This document shows positions 39,967 through 49,742 of a stretch of DNA of 56,149 bases, piece after piece (position 1 is the first letter of the stretch; every line of letters starts with the position of its first letter). The notes beneath the pieces are model-generated. The model was not told the origin of the DNA, did no database searches, and saw only the letters and a program-made list of their open reading frames with translations. The stretch comes from Stutzerimonas stutzeri (GTDB lineage Bacteria > Pseudomonadota > Gammaproteobacteria > Pseudomonadales > Pseudomonadaceae): assembly GCF_000935215.1 (NCBI RefSeq), contig NZ_JXXD01000022.1, forward strand, positions 1-56,149. Reading direction: 5' to 3'. The position numbers were made by a program, and so were the translations under genes.

Positions 39967-41286
39967 ATGGGCCAGTGGCTCGAAACCCTAACCCAATGGC
40001 TCGCCGGACATCCGCAATGGCTGGGCCTCGCGCTGCTGATCGTCGCCTGCATGGAGTGTCTGGCCGTAGTCGGACTGATCATCCCGGGCACGGTGCTGGT
40101 ATTCGCGATTGCTGTACTCGCTGGCAGCGGAGTGCTGAGCCTGGGGGAAACCCTTTTGCTGGGCTTTATCGGCGGACTGATCGGCGACCTACTTTCCTAT
40201 GCCCTCGGTCGACGCTATCACCAGGGCATTCGCAGCTTGCGAGGCCTGCGCGACCATCCCGAGTGGCTGGTGCAGGCCGAGCACTACTTTCAGCGCTACG
40301 GCGTAGCCAGCCTGCTGGTAGGCCGCTTCATCGGCCCGCTGCGCCCCATGCTGCCGATGACCGCCGGCATGCTCGACATGCCGCTCGGACGCTTCCTGCT
40401 GGTCAGCCTGTGTGCTGCCGCCGGCTGGTCGATGGCTTATCTGCTGCCCGGTTGGAGCGCCGGAGCCGCCATCCGCCTGCCGCTGGAGGAGGGTTTCTGG
40501 AGCGAAGCCGGGATAGTGGTCGGCGCGCTGCTGACGCTGATCGCGGCAACTGCATTCGGCAGCCTGCGCGGCTTGCGTTGGGTCAGCGCACTGTCGGCCG
40601 GCCTCGGCGTTGCCATCCTGCTCGGTTTGTTTTTCGGCTGGCCGCACCTGAAGGAACTCGACGAAGGCCTGCTGGCAGTGATCCAGGGCGCACGCAGCAC
40701 CACCTTCGACCGCATCATGGTGATCGTCACCCGCGCCGGGGACTTTCACACCCAACTGTGGGCCGCGGTATTGCTATGCTTGCTGCTTCTGGTCGCACGC
40801 CAATGGCGCGCCGCCCTGTTCGCCATTCTCACGCTGCTGGGCACGGCCCTGGCCAACGGCGCCCTTAAGGCCACCTTTGCTCGCGTTCGTCCGGAAGTGC
40901 TGATGGAGCCGCTGAGCAGCTACAGTTTTCCCAGCGGGCACAGCTCAGCGGCGTTTGCCTTCTTCCTCACCCTCGGCGTGCTCGCCGGTCGCGGCCAGCC
41001 ACCGCGCCTGCGCCTTGCCTGGCTGGTCCTCGCCAGCCTGCCGGCGACGGCAATCGCACTCTCGCGGGTCTATCTCGGCGTGCACTGGACCACCGACGTC
41101 ACGGCCGGCGCCCTGCTGGCCGCCTGCATCTGCGCCGCCAGCCTGACCCTGGTGCAATGGCGCAGCCCGCTGCACGCAATGGCACCGAGAGCCTGGTGGC
41201 TGATCCTGCCGGCCTGTATGGGCCTGCTCGGCGCATTCAGCGTCTGGGCCCTGCCGACAGCGATGCAGATGTATCGGTATCAGTGA
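39967..41286 (+). CDS. DedA-PAP2 phosphatase fusion membrane protein
   Basis: A 439-residue inner-membrane fusion. Residues 1 to about 175 form a DedA/SNARE-associated domain (GLIIPGTVLVFAIAVLAGSG; GRFIGPLRPMLPMTAGMLDM). Residues about 205-435 form a PAP2 acid phosphatase with all three motifs: KATFARVRP (301-309), PSGHSS (322-327) and SRVYLGVHWTTD (366-377). DedA proteins include undecaprenyl-phosphate flippases, and PAP2 proteins include undecaprenyl-pyrophosphate phosphatases, so lipid-carrier recycling is a plausible joint task; phosphatidic acid or PGP are alternatives. The ATG has caaggaa upstream. It is divergent from proA. Confidence 0.92.
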   Translation: MGQWLETLTQWLAGHPQWLGLALLIVACMECLAVVGLIIPGTVLVFAIAVLAGSGVLSLGETLLLGFIGGLIGDLLSYALGRRYHQGIRSLRGLRDHPEWLVQAEHYFQRYGVASLLVGRFIGPLRPMLPMTAGMLDMPLGRFLLVSLCAAAGWSMAYLLPGWSAGAAIRLPLEEGFWSEAGIVVGALLTLIAATAFGSLRGLRWVSALSAGLGVAILLGLFFGWPHLKELDEGLLAVIQGARSTTFDRIMVIVTRAGDFHTQLWAAVLLCLLLLVARQWRAALFAILTLLGTALANGALKATFARVRPEVLMEPLSSYSFPSGHSSAAFAFFLTLGVLAGRGQPPRLRLAWLVLASLPATAIALSRVYLGVHWTTDVTAGALLAACICAASLTLVQWRSPLHAMAPRAWWLILPACMGLLGAFSVWALPTAMQMYRYQ

Positions 41287-41455
41287 TTGCTCCCTCAAGC
41301 GTGTGATCCGAAATTTTTTCTGGTGCGAACCAGGAATGTGCGAGGCGTCGTTGCGTATGTCGCGCCACCGGCGGAAAGTCCTCGCCTTGGCAGAGCAGCC
41401 TTCCGCCGCTGAGTTTCGGATAACTCAATAACTGTCCAGGGACCAGGATATTCCG

Positions 41456-43210
41456 ATGCGCGAGTCACGCCTTCTAACTTTCAGCACCCACGATGCCTTA
41501 GAGCTTTCCTACCGCCATTGGCCCGCGCTTTCGTCCACAGGGCCTACAAGGCGGGCCGTCGTCATGTTCCATCGCGGACATGAGCATTCCGGCCGGCTGG
41601 CCCACCTCGTTGATGAGCTCGACCTTCCTGACTGCGATTTCTTTGCCTGGGATGCGCGCGGGCACGGTCTGTCGCCTGGCACCCGTGGAGACAGCCCGAG
41701 CTTCGCGACGAGCGTACGAGACGTGCAGACGTTCATTGATCACATCGGCTCTATGCACTGCATCAAAGAGGAAGACCTAGCAATTGTTGCGCAAAGTGTA
41801 GGGGCGGTAGTTATTGCGACATGGGCCCACGACTATGCGCCCAAAGTTCGGGCGCTGGTGCTGGCGTCACCGGCGTTCAAGGTAAAGCTGTATGTACCAT
41901 TCGCACGGACAGGCCTAAGGCTAATACGAGCGTTTCGCGGCAACTTCTTCGTCGACAGCTACGTCAAGGCCCGCTTCCTGACGCACGATCCCGCGCGGAT
42001 TCAGAGCTATCAGCAGGATCCGCTTATCACCAAGGCCATTTCCGTCAATGTGCTCCTTGGGCTGCATGAAGCGGCACGGCGCGTGGTTGCGGATGCGCAG
42101 GCTATCCAGATCCCAACTCAGCTTTTTATCTCAGGCGCAGACTTCGTCGTAGAACACAAACCACAAGTAACTTTTTTCGAAAGACTTGGCAGCTTACGAA
42201 AAGAAAAACACGTTCTGCCGGGTTTCTTTCACGACACGCTCGGCGAGCGAGATCGTAATCGGGCAGTAAGCCAGGCCCGCCGCTTCATTCGTCATAATTT
42301 CGATATGCCAATGGCGCCCCCATCGCTCCTCGATGCGGACCGAATAGGCCCGATGTGTGCGGAAGCAGAAGCACTGGCTGCCCCTGTAGCTCCGAACTCC
42401 ATGGAAGGATGTTATTGGCGCGCCATGCGTGCGGGAATGCGCCTTGGCGCCCGGCTTTCTCACGGACTGAAACTCGGTTTCGAAGCGGGTTTCGATTCCG
42501 GCAGCACGCTCGATTATGTCTACAGAAACGAACCAGCAGGGCTGACTGTACTGGGGCGCAAGATTGACCAGCTTTATTTGAACTCCATAGGCTGGCGTGC
42601 AATACGCCCGAGAAAAAGGCATGTAGAAGAGCTGTTACGTGGGGCGATGAGCTGCCTGCGAAGCGCAGATCAGCCAGTACATATCGTGGACATTGCCGCC
42701 GGCCATGGCCGCTACATTCTCGAGGCAATACAGGACCTCGGAGAACGCCCTGCCTCGATTCTCCTGCGCGACTACAGCGATATCAATGTACGCGACGGCA
42801 GTGCCCTGATCCGGGCAAAGGGTTTCGAAGAGATCGCTCGATTCATCAAGGCAGACGCATTCGATCAGGCGGATCTCGCCGCACTCTCGCCGCGCCCCAC
42901 GCTTGTAGTGGTATCGGGTCTCTACGAGTTGTTCGGCGACAACCAGATGATCGGCCGCTCTCTTGCCGGCGTCGCCGAAGCGCTGCAACCGGGCGGCTAC
43001 ATCCTTTACACCGGACAACCCTGGCACCCACAGCTGAAGCTCATAGCCCGAGCGCTGACCAGTCACCGAGATGGGCAGGCATGGGTGATGCGGCGGCGTA
43101 CCCAAGCGGAGATTGACCAACTGGTAGCAGCGGCAGGTTTGGTAAAAATCAAGCAGCGTATCGACGACTGGGGGATCTTTACGGTGTCGTTGGCACAAAA
43201 ACCCTACTGA
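41456..43210 (+). CDS. Bifunctional alpha/beta hydrolase - SAM methyltransferase fusion
   Basis: A 584-residue cytoplasmic fusion. Residues 1 to about 285 form a monoacylglycerol-lipase-like alpha/beta hydrolase. FHRGHEHSGR (38-47) precedes the nucleophile Ser114 in VAQSVGA (Ala where Gly is usual), and Asp229 (SGADF) and His259 (FFHDTLGE) complete a likely triad. Residues about 385-584 form a class I methyltransferase with motif I VDIAAGHGRY (411-420) and LQPGGYILYTGQPW. Neither substrate is known. Codons rare in the neighbours (cta, ata, agg, tta) are frequent, as in the run encoding GLRLIRAF, which suggests transfer. The upstream gap is AT-richer. The start has ccagga upstream. Confidence 0.88.
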   Translation: MRESRLLTFSTHDALELSYRHWPALSSTGPTRRAVVMFHRGHEHSGRLAHLVDELDLPDCDFFAWDARGHGLSPGTRGDSPSFATSVRDVQTFIDHIGSMHCIKEEDLAIVAQSVGAVVIATWAHDYAPKVRALVLASPAFKVKLYVPFARTGLRLIRAFRGNFFVDSYVKARFLTHDPARIQSYQQDPLITKAISVNVLLGLHEAARRVVADAQAIQIPTQLFISGADFVVEHKPQVTFFERLGSLRKEKHVLPGFFHDTLGERDRNRAVSQARRFIRHNFDMPMAPPSLLDADRIGPMCAEAEALAAPVAPNSMEGCYWRAMRAGMRLGARLSHGLKLGFEAGFDSGSTLDYVYRNEPAGLTVLGRKIDQLYLNSIGWRAIRPRKRHVEELLRGAMSCLRSADQPVHIVDIAAGHGRYILEAIQDLGERPASILLRDYSDINVRDGSALIRAKGFEEIARFIKADAFDQADLAALSPRPTLVVVSGLYELFGDNQMIGRSLAGVAEALQPGGYILYTGQPWHPQLKLIARALTSHRDGQAWVMRRRTQAEIDQLVAAAGLVKIKQRIDDWGIFTVSLAQKPY

Positions 43211-43286
43211 AGACCTTCTCTAGCGACATCAAGGTTGGCCAGTGCGGCCCTAGGTCACGCTCGCGAACACACGGGGGCGACACGCC

Positions 43287-43871
43287 TTACGCCCCGTCCT
43301 GCAATTGCTCGAGCAGGCTTTGAATCTGCTCGAGCTGCGACGCTGGCTCGTCCAGCCCCAGCAATTCGATCTTCTGCTCCGCATCGAATGGCAACAGGTA
43401 GGCCAGCTGACTGGCCAGAGCTGCCTGATCGCTCACCGCGCCGCCCAGCCCCAGGGTTTTCACCATCGGATGCTGGCCCAGCGCGGCGAGCAGTACGACG
43501 AGGTCGGCGTGCTGTTCGGCCAGTGGCTGGCTATCGACTTCGCTGCGCCAGGCGACCTGGGCGACGGCCAGCTGGTCACGCAGTACTTCGAACGATTGCA
43601 CATCGAAGCGCCGCCCGCCTTCGACCCGGATACCCAACAGGCCGTTGGGCAGCTGTTGCCAGTCGCGAATCAGCGCTTCGCAACCGATATGAGAGAACGC
43701 CGCCGGTGCTGCGCCAACCTCCTTGCCATCCAGAATATGCACCACGCCAAAGCCATGCCCAGCCTTGAGGCAGTGGCTGACCATGTCGAGATAGCGTGCC
43801 TCGAATATCTGCAGGTCGAGAAAACAACCGGGGAACAGCACGGTATCCAGCGGGAACAACGGCAATCTCAT
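43287..43871 (-). CDS. Stand-alone Lon substrate-binding (LAN) domain protein
   Basis: A 194-residue protein consisting of the Lon N-terminal domain (PF02190 type) without ATPase or protease. It begins MRLPLFPLDTVLFPG and has LQIFEARYLDMVSHCLKAG, both typical. A helical C-terminal half ends in a Gln/Leu-rich helix. The function in bacteria is not established; substrate recognition or an adaptor role is assumed by homology. The ATG at 43871 matches family starts. It is 10 bp beyond the end of lrgB on the same strand and so could share its transcript. Confidence 0.9.
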   Translation of the reverse strand: MRLPLFPLDTVLFPGCFLDLQIFEARYLDMVSHCLKAGHGFGVVHILDGKEVGAAPAAFSHIGCEALIRDWQQLPNGLLGIRVEGGRRFDVQSFEVLRDQLAVAQVAWRSEVDSQPLAEQHADLVVLLAALGQHPMVKTLGLGGAVSDQAALASQLAYLLPFDAEQKIELLGLDEPASQLEQIQSLLEQLQDGA

Positions 43872-43881
43872 GGCGACTCCA

Positions 43882-44601
43882 TCACAGCAGCAAGGCAACC
43901 ACCAGCGGCAACAGCACCGCAGTCATTACCCCCATCAGGCTCATGGCCAGGGCCGCGAACGCACCGCATTCGTCGCTTTCCTGCAGCGCCTGCGCGGTGC
44001 CCACGGCGTGGGCGGTCAGCCCGAGCGCAATGCCGCGGGCCGCAGGATGCTGAACGCCAAACCGGCGCAACAGTTCCGGACCGAAAATCGCGCCGAGCAC
44101 GCCGGTGATCATCACGAACACCGCCGCCAGCGCCACCACACCGCCGATCTGCTCGGCCACCAGCATGGCGATCGGCGAAGTGACCGACTTCGGCGCCAGG
44201 GTCATCAGGATCATGTCATCCGCGCCGAAAGCCCAAGCCAGGGCCATGCCCAGCGCCGTGGCAAACAAACCGGCGACCAGCAAAGTGATCACGATCGGGC
44301 CGAACAACTCGCGAATCCGCCGCAGGTTCAGGTACAGCGGCACGGCCAGCGCAACGGTGGCCGGACCCAGCAACAGCGTCAGCCACTGCGCACTGATGCG
44401 GTATTCGTCATAGTCGATACCACATAGCAGGAGGATGCCGACGATCAGCGTCATCGACACTAGAACCGGCTGCAGGAATACCCAGCGGGTCTTCTCATAC
44501 GCCGCATACGCCAGCTGGAAGACAGCCAGGGTAATAGCCACACCGAACAGCGGATGATGGATCAGCGCCTCCCAGGCGGCCTGCCAGTGCAGTTCGATCA
44601 T
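43882..44601 (-). CDS. lrgB: LrgB family protein
   Basis: A 239-residue inner-membrane protein of the LrgB/CidB (YohK) family with about eight helices. Characteristic parts are GPATVALAVPLYLNLRRIRE, LAPKSVTSPIAMLVAEQIGG and GIALGLTAHAVGTAQALQES. Family members act with LrgA as holin/antiholin-like or metabolite (pyruvate, glycolate) transport systems. The ATG overlaps the lrgA stop by 4 bp. Confidence 0.94.
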   Translation of the reverse strand: MIELHWQAAWEALIHHPLFGVAITLAVFQLAYAAYEKTRWVFLQPVLVSMTLIVGILLLCGIDYDEYRISAQWLTLLLGPATVALAVPLYLNLRRIRELFGPIVITLLVAGLFATALGMALAWAFGADDMILMTLAPKSVTSPIAMLVAEQIGGVVALAAVFVMITGVLGAIFGPELLRRFGVQHPAARGIALGLTAHAVGTAQALQESDECGAFAALAMSLMGVMTAVLLPLVVALLL

Positions 44602-44960
44602 GCGCCCTCCTGCTGACGCTGCTTGCGCCGGATCAGCGTCTGCATCAGCCAGCCGGTGAAGACCAGCGAGACCAGCAGCGAAATTACCAGCACGCCGACG
44701 ATGGCCCAGAAGTCATCGAGGATCGCCTCCGTATAGGCCATCACCCCAACCGCCGGCGGTACCAGCAGCAACGGCAGGTAGCGCAACAGGCTGCTCGCCG
44801 CCAGCTGCAGCGACTCGCTGGCCCGGCCGCGCGCCAGCAGGCCGGCGAACAGCAGCACCATGCCGATGATGGGGCCCGGCAGCATGGGCAGAAACAGCAC
44901 ATTGAGGACGGTGCCGAGCAACTGGAATGCGACCAGCCAGGTCAGGCCTCTGAGCAGCAT
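44598..44960 (-). CDS. lrgA: CidA/LrgA family holin-like protein
   Basis: A 120-residue protein with four membrane helices (starting MLLRGLTWLVAFQLLGTVLN; then LPGPIIGMVLLFAGLLARG; LLVPPAVGVMAY; VGVLVISLLVSLVFTGWLM) and a basic tail RRKQRQQ. The pattern matches CidA/LrgA. The ATG with ggaggctccc upstream is chosen over an upstream in-frame start. It is coupled to lrgB through an ATGA overlap. Confidence 0.93.
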   Translation of the reverse strand: MLLRGLTWLVAFQLLGTVLNVLFLPMLPGPIIGMVLLFAGLLARGRASESLQLAASSLLRYLPLLLVPPAVGVMAYTEAILDDFWAIVGVLVISLLVSLVFTGWLMQTLIRRKQRQQEGA

Positions 44961-45188
44961 GGGAGCCTCCCGCAAAATTGCGACAGTATAAAGGGCAACG
45001 CCGGCAGGCGCCCGCGCTGCGCTATGACCGGCCATTCGCGGTGCCGATGCTGGTTTGCCGCGACGCCTGCCCGTGCTGATCTAGAGCTGTAAATGACGCA
45101 GAGCCAGTCGGCCGCTTCGGGCCCGGCACTGCCCCTCTCTAGTCAGACTCACATCGCTGCAGCCATACAAGAACAATCAGGAGGACAC

Positions 45189-45644
45189 ATGCCACAGGTA
45201 CCCGTCGCACAGCTCAAGGATTACATCGGCAAGGAACTGGGCCACTCCGAGTGGCTGACCGTCGATCAGCAGCGCGTCAACCAGTTCGCCGACTGCACCG
45301 GCGATCACCAGTTCATCCACATCGATGCCGAAAAAGCCGCGCAAACACCGTTCGGTGGCACCATCGCCCATGGTTTCCTGTCGCTGTCGTTGCTGCCGAT
45401 GTTGTCTGGCGACCTCATGGTCGTGCCGGAAGGCACGCGGATGGGCGTCAACTATGGGCTGGACAGCCTGCGCTTCATCCAGCCGGTGAGGGTCGGCTCG
45501 CGGGTGCGTTTGGGACTGACGTTGATCGATGCCTACGAGAAGAATCCCGGGCAATGGCTGCTCAAGGCGCGCGCGGTGATGGAGATCGAAGGCTCGGAAA
45601 AACCGGCCTATATCGCCGAAACCCTGGCGCTGTGCGTCCTCTGA
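45189..45644 (+). CDS. MaoC family dehydratase
   Basis: A 151-residue single hot-dog-fold hydratase, probably acting on short-chain enoyl thioesters. The hydratase-2 motif is visible: FADCTGDHQFIHIDAEKAAQ then TPFGGTIAHGFLSLSLLPML, with the catalytic Asp/His pair. Length fits the R-hydratase/NodN-like group. The start has aggaggac upstream. It is isolated, between divergent lrgA and the MORN lipoprotein gene. The substrate is not evident. Confidence 0.92.
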   Translation: MPQVPVAQLKDYIGKELGHSEWLTVDQQRVNQFADCTGDHQFIHIDAEKAAQTPFGGTIAHGFLSLSLLPMLSGDLMVVPEGTRMGVNYGLDSLRFIQPVRVGSRVRLGLTLIDAYEKNPGQWLLKARAVMEIEGSEKPAYIAETLALCVL

Positions 45645-45721
45645 GCGGCAACTCTGCGCGATTGTCGCAGCCCGCTCGGTTTGCGGCATACTGCGGACGT
45701 CCTGCCTGAGCGGATGTCCGC

Positions 45722-47395
45722 ATGCTGCGTCTTCTTCCCTTCCTGTTACTTGGTCTGCTCACCGCCTGCGGCGAGGGCGAGCCTCTCACCCCTGCCGATA
45801 GAGTGCTGCCGGACGGCGGCCGCTATCGCGGCGAAATCGTCGACGGCTTGCTGCAGGGCAGCGGTCGTATCGACTACCCGAACGGCAGCTACTACCTCGG
45901 ACAATTCAAGGACGGCCAGTGGCATGGCCTGGGCACCTGGCAAAGCGCAACAGGCGATCGCTACGAGGGTGAGTTCAGGCACGGCTTGTTCGACGGCCTG
46001 GGCCGTTTCAGCTATGTCGAGGGTGGCGTCTACGAGGGCGAATTCCAGGCCGGACGCATGCATGGCCACGGGCGCTTCAGCCAGGACGGCACGGTCTACG
46101 AAGGCGAGTTTCGCAACAACCTCTACCACGGCCAGGGCAGCCTGGAATACGCCGACGGTTTCAGTCATCGAGGGCAGTTCAGTGAAGGGCAGCCGGATGG
46201 CCCCGGCACCCGCAGCGACGCCAATGGTCAGCTCAGCGGGCATTTCAGCGCGGGCAATCTGAATGGCGAAGGTCGCTTTTCGACCGAGCAGGGCGAGCGT
46301 TATAGCGGTCACTTCGAAAACGATCAGTTTCATGGCCAGGGACGCTACGAGGACGGCGAGGGAAACGCCTGGAGCGGCACCTTCGTCCAGGGCGAACTGA
46401 GCGGCACCGGCACTTATGTCGCCAGCGATGGCAGCCGCTACAGCGGGCAGTTCCGCAACTGGCGCTACCACGGCCAGGGCCGTCTCGATCGCGCAGACGG
46501 CAGCTTCTATACCGGCGGTTTCCGCCACGGACACTTCGACGGCGAGGGCGTACTGACCCAGGCCGACGGCACCGAGCTGCGCGGCAGCTGGCGTAATGAC
46601 CGACGCGTCCGCGACGAGCAGGCACACGCGCTATCGGACCCGCTCGAGCTCGCCCTGCTGGAACAAGGCTCACTGCTCGAGCGTGCGATCAGTGCGCTAC
46701 CGCCTTCCAGCCCTGCCCAGGACCTCTATACGCTGACCGTGGCCGGCGATGGCCGGCAGAGCGTGTTCATGCGCGAAACCGATTACGTACAGAAGCTGCT
46801 CGCCGAGCGTTTCGCCGCCCATGGCCAACTCAGCCTGGTCAACCACCGCGATCATCTCGTCGACCGGCCGCTGGCGACCCGGGAGAACCTGACCCGAGCG
46901 ATTCGCGCGCTGGCCGAACGCAGTGGCGAGGAAGACCTGATCTTTCTCTATTTCACCAGCCACGGTTCGGCGGACCACGAACTGGTGCTGAACCAGCCGC
47001 GTCTTTCGCTGGACGACCTGCCGGCAGCGGATCTGGCGCAACTGCTCGCGCCGCTCGCCAAGCGCAAGGTCATCCTGGTGATCTCGGCCTGCTATTCCGG
47101 CGGTTTCATCGAGCCACTAAAGAACGAGCAGACGCTGATCATGACCGCCGCCCGCGCCGACCGGGTGTCCTTCGGCTGCTCCGAGCAGAGCGACTTCACC
47201 TACTTCGGCCGCGCGCTGTTCGCCGAAGCGCTGCAGGAAACCGACGATATCGTGCAGGCCTTCACGCTGGCCGCAGCAAAAGTTGCCGAACGCGAGCAGG
47301 CCGACGACTATCAGGCATCGGAACCGCAAATTTGGGCGCCGGAAGCGGTCGTCCAACGCTGGCAGGAGCTGCGGCAGCGGCGTGCCACCCAATGA
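45722..47395 (+). CDS. MORN-repeat lipoprotein with C13 (caspase-like) peptidase domain
   Basis: A 557-residue probable lipoprotein (lipobox LLTAC, Cys16). Residues about 33-290 hold eleven full MORN repeats of 22-24 residues (pattern YxGxFxxGxxxGxGxxxxxDG). After a linker, residues about 330-550 form a C13/legumain-like peptidase with His414 in [11 protein letters not shown] and Cys457 in [10 protein letters not shown], the expected dyad. MORN repeats bind lipid or act as scaffolds. A surface-tethered or periplasmic protease is inferred; no substrate is known. The next gene starts 19 bp downstream and may be cotranscribed. Confidence 0.9.
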   Translation: MLRLLPFLLLGLLTACGEGEPLTPADRVLPDGGRYRGEIVDGLLQGSGRIDYPNGSYYLGQFKDGQWHGLGTWQSATGDRYEGEFRHGLFDGLGRFSYVEGGVYEGEFQAGRMHGHGRFSQDGTVYEGEFRNNLYHGQGSLEYADGFSHRGQFSEGQPDGPGTRSDANGQLSGHFSAGNLNGEGRFSTEQGERYSGHFENDQFHGQGRYEDGEGNAWSGTFVQGELSGTGTYVASDGSRYSGQFRNWRYHGQGRLDRADGSFYTGGFRHGHFDGEGVLTQADGTELRGSWRNDRRVRDEQAHALSDPLELALLEQGSLLERAISALPPSSPAQDLYTLTVAGDGRQSVFMRETDYVQKLLAERFAAHGQLSLVNHRDHLVDRPLATRENLTRAIRALAERSGEEDLIFLYFTSHGSADHELVLNQPRLSLDDLPAADLAQLLAPLAKRKVILVISACYSGGFIEPLKNEQTLIMTAARADRVSFGCSEQSDFTYFGRALFAEALQETDDIVQAFTLAAAKVAEREQADDYQASEPQIWAPEAVVQRWQELRQRRATQ

Positions 47396-47414
47396 TCGCC
47401 ACAGGAGCAAGACC

Positions 47415-48056
47415 ATGTATTTGACGCCACAGCGCATTCTGCTTGCCGGCGCCACCGGACTCACTGGCGAGCACCTGCTCGATCGCCTGCTCAACGAACC
47501 CACCGTCGAACGCGTGCTGGCGCCCACACGCAGGCCATTGGCGGCCCATCAGCGCCTGGAAAACCCGGTCGGAGAGCTGCTGACGTTGCTGCCAACGCTG
47601 GGCGGCGAGATCGACACGGCCTTCTGCTGCCTGGGCAGCACGCTAAAGCAGGCCGGTGGCCAGGAGGCGTTCCGCGCCATCGATCATGATCTGGTGCTGG
47701 CGTTTGCCCGCCGGGCTAAGGAGATGGGCGCGCGTCACCTGCTGGTGATCAGCTCGCTGGGGGCCAACCCGGACAGTTCGATCTTCTACCTCAAGGTCAA
47801 AGGCGAAATGGAGGCGGCATTGCAGCAGCAGGACTGGCCACAGCTGACCATCGCCCGCCCCTCTCAACTGATCGGCCCACGCCTGGAGCCGCGGTTGAGC
47901 GAACGCATCGCGGCGCCCCTGTCGCAGCTGCTGCCGGGCAAGTACCACGGCATCGAGACCTGCACCCTGGCCCGCGCGCTGTGGCGACTGGCGCTGGAGG
48001 AAGGCGACGGCGTGCGCATCGTCGAATCGGACGAGCTGCGCAAGCTGGGGAAATGA
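47415..48056 (+). CDS. NAD(P)-binding Rossmann protein, HTATIP2-like
   Basis: A 213-residue atypical short-chain dehydrogenase. The dinucleotide-binding motif is [19 protein letters not shown] at residues 8-26, followed by [34 protein letters not shown] (Ser/Tyr/Lys region) and [10 protein letters not shown]. This pattern fits the HTATIP2/TIP30 group, whose bacterial substrates are unknown. The start has caggagcaag upstream. It lies 19 bp after the MORN/C13 gene. A small hairpin follows its stop. Confidence 0.88.
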   Translation: MYLTPQRILLAGATGLTGEHLLDRLLNEPTVERVLAPTRRPLAAHQRLENPVGELLTLLPTLGGEIDTAFCCLGSTLKQAGGQEAFRAIDHDLVLAFARRAKEMGARHLLVISSLGANPDSSIFYLKVKGEMEAALQQQDWPQLTIARPSQLIGPRLEPRLSERIAAPLSQLLPGKYHGIETCTLARALWRLALEEGDGVRIVESDELRKLGK

Positions 48057-48059
48057 CTG

Positions 48060-48084
48060 TCGGCGCCTCGCCAAAAGGCGCCGA
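48060..48084 (+). terminator. Hairpin after the HTATIP2-like gene
   Basis: Arms tcggcgcct and aggcgccga pair over 9 bp with a seven-base loop, immediately after the stop codon. No T-run follows, so its strength as a terminator is doubtful. Confidence 0.45.
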
Positions 48085-48142
48085 TTGACCACAGGATGGA
48101 CGACGCTGCAGCATCGCTCTCACGATCATCATCAGTGACGCA

Positions 48143-48206
48143 GGGTGGATGTCGCTTTTTACATCCACCTGGCCTCGTCGGTGGATCGGTGAAGCGTGAT
48201 CCACCC
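48143..48206. repeat. Compound palindromic repeat (ggtggat...atccacc pair)
   Basis: Two adjacent inverted repeats are present: ggtggatgt/acatccacc at 48144-48152 and 48161-48169, and ggtggatc/gatccacc at 48180-48187 and 48198-48205. The whole 64-bp unit is itself a near palindrome (gggtggat ... atccaccc, with cgctt/aagcg inside each half). I recall similar gtggat...aagcg...atccaccc units scattered between genes in the P. stutzeri group, so a dispersed element is inferred. It sits in the 185-bp gap between the convergent HTATIP2-like gene and orn. Confidence 0.65.
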
Positions 48207-48241
48207 AACGATCCGCAAACGCGTCAGGCGTTAACGCCCTT

Positions 48242-49619
<1,378 letters not shown>

Positions 49620-49742
49620 GACCGACAATCGAACGGGTGAAGGAGCGCCAGTCTAACCCTCCGGCTTCAGCGCGATACAGGCCGAAGTGGGCGGGTTGCA
49701 GCATGCTAGACTCGCTCACCAACCTCAGAGACAACCGAATTC

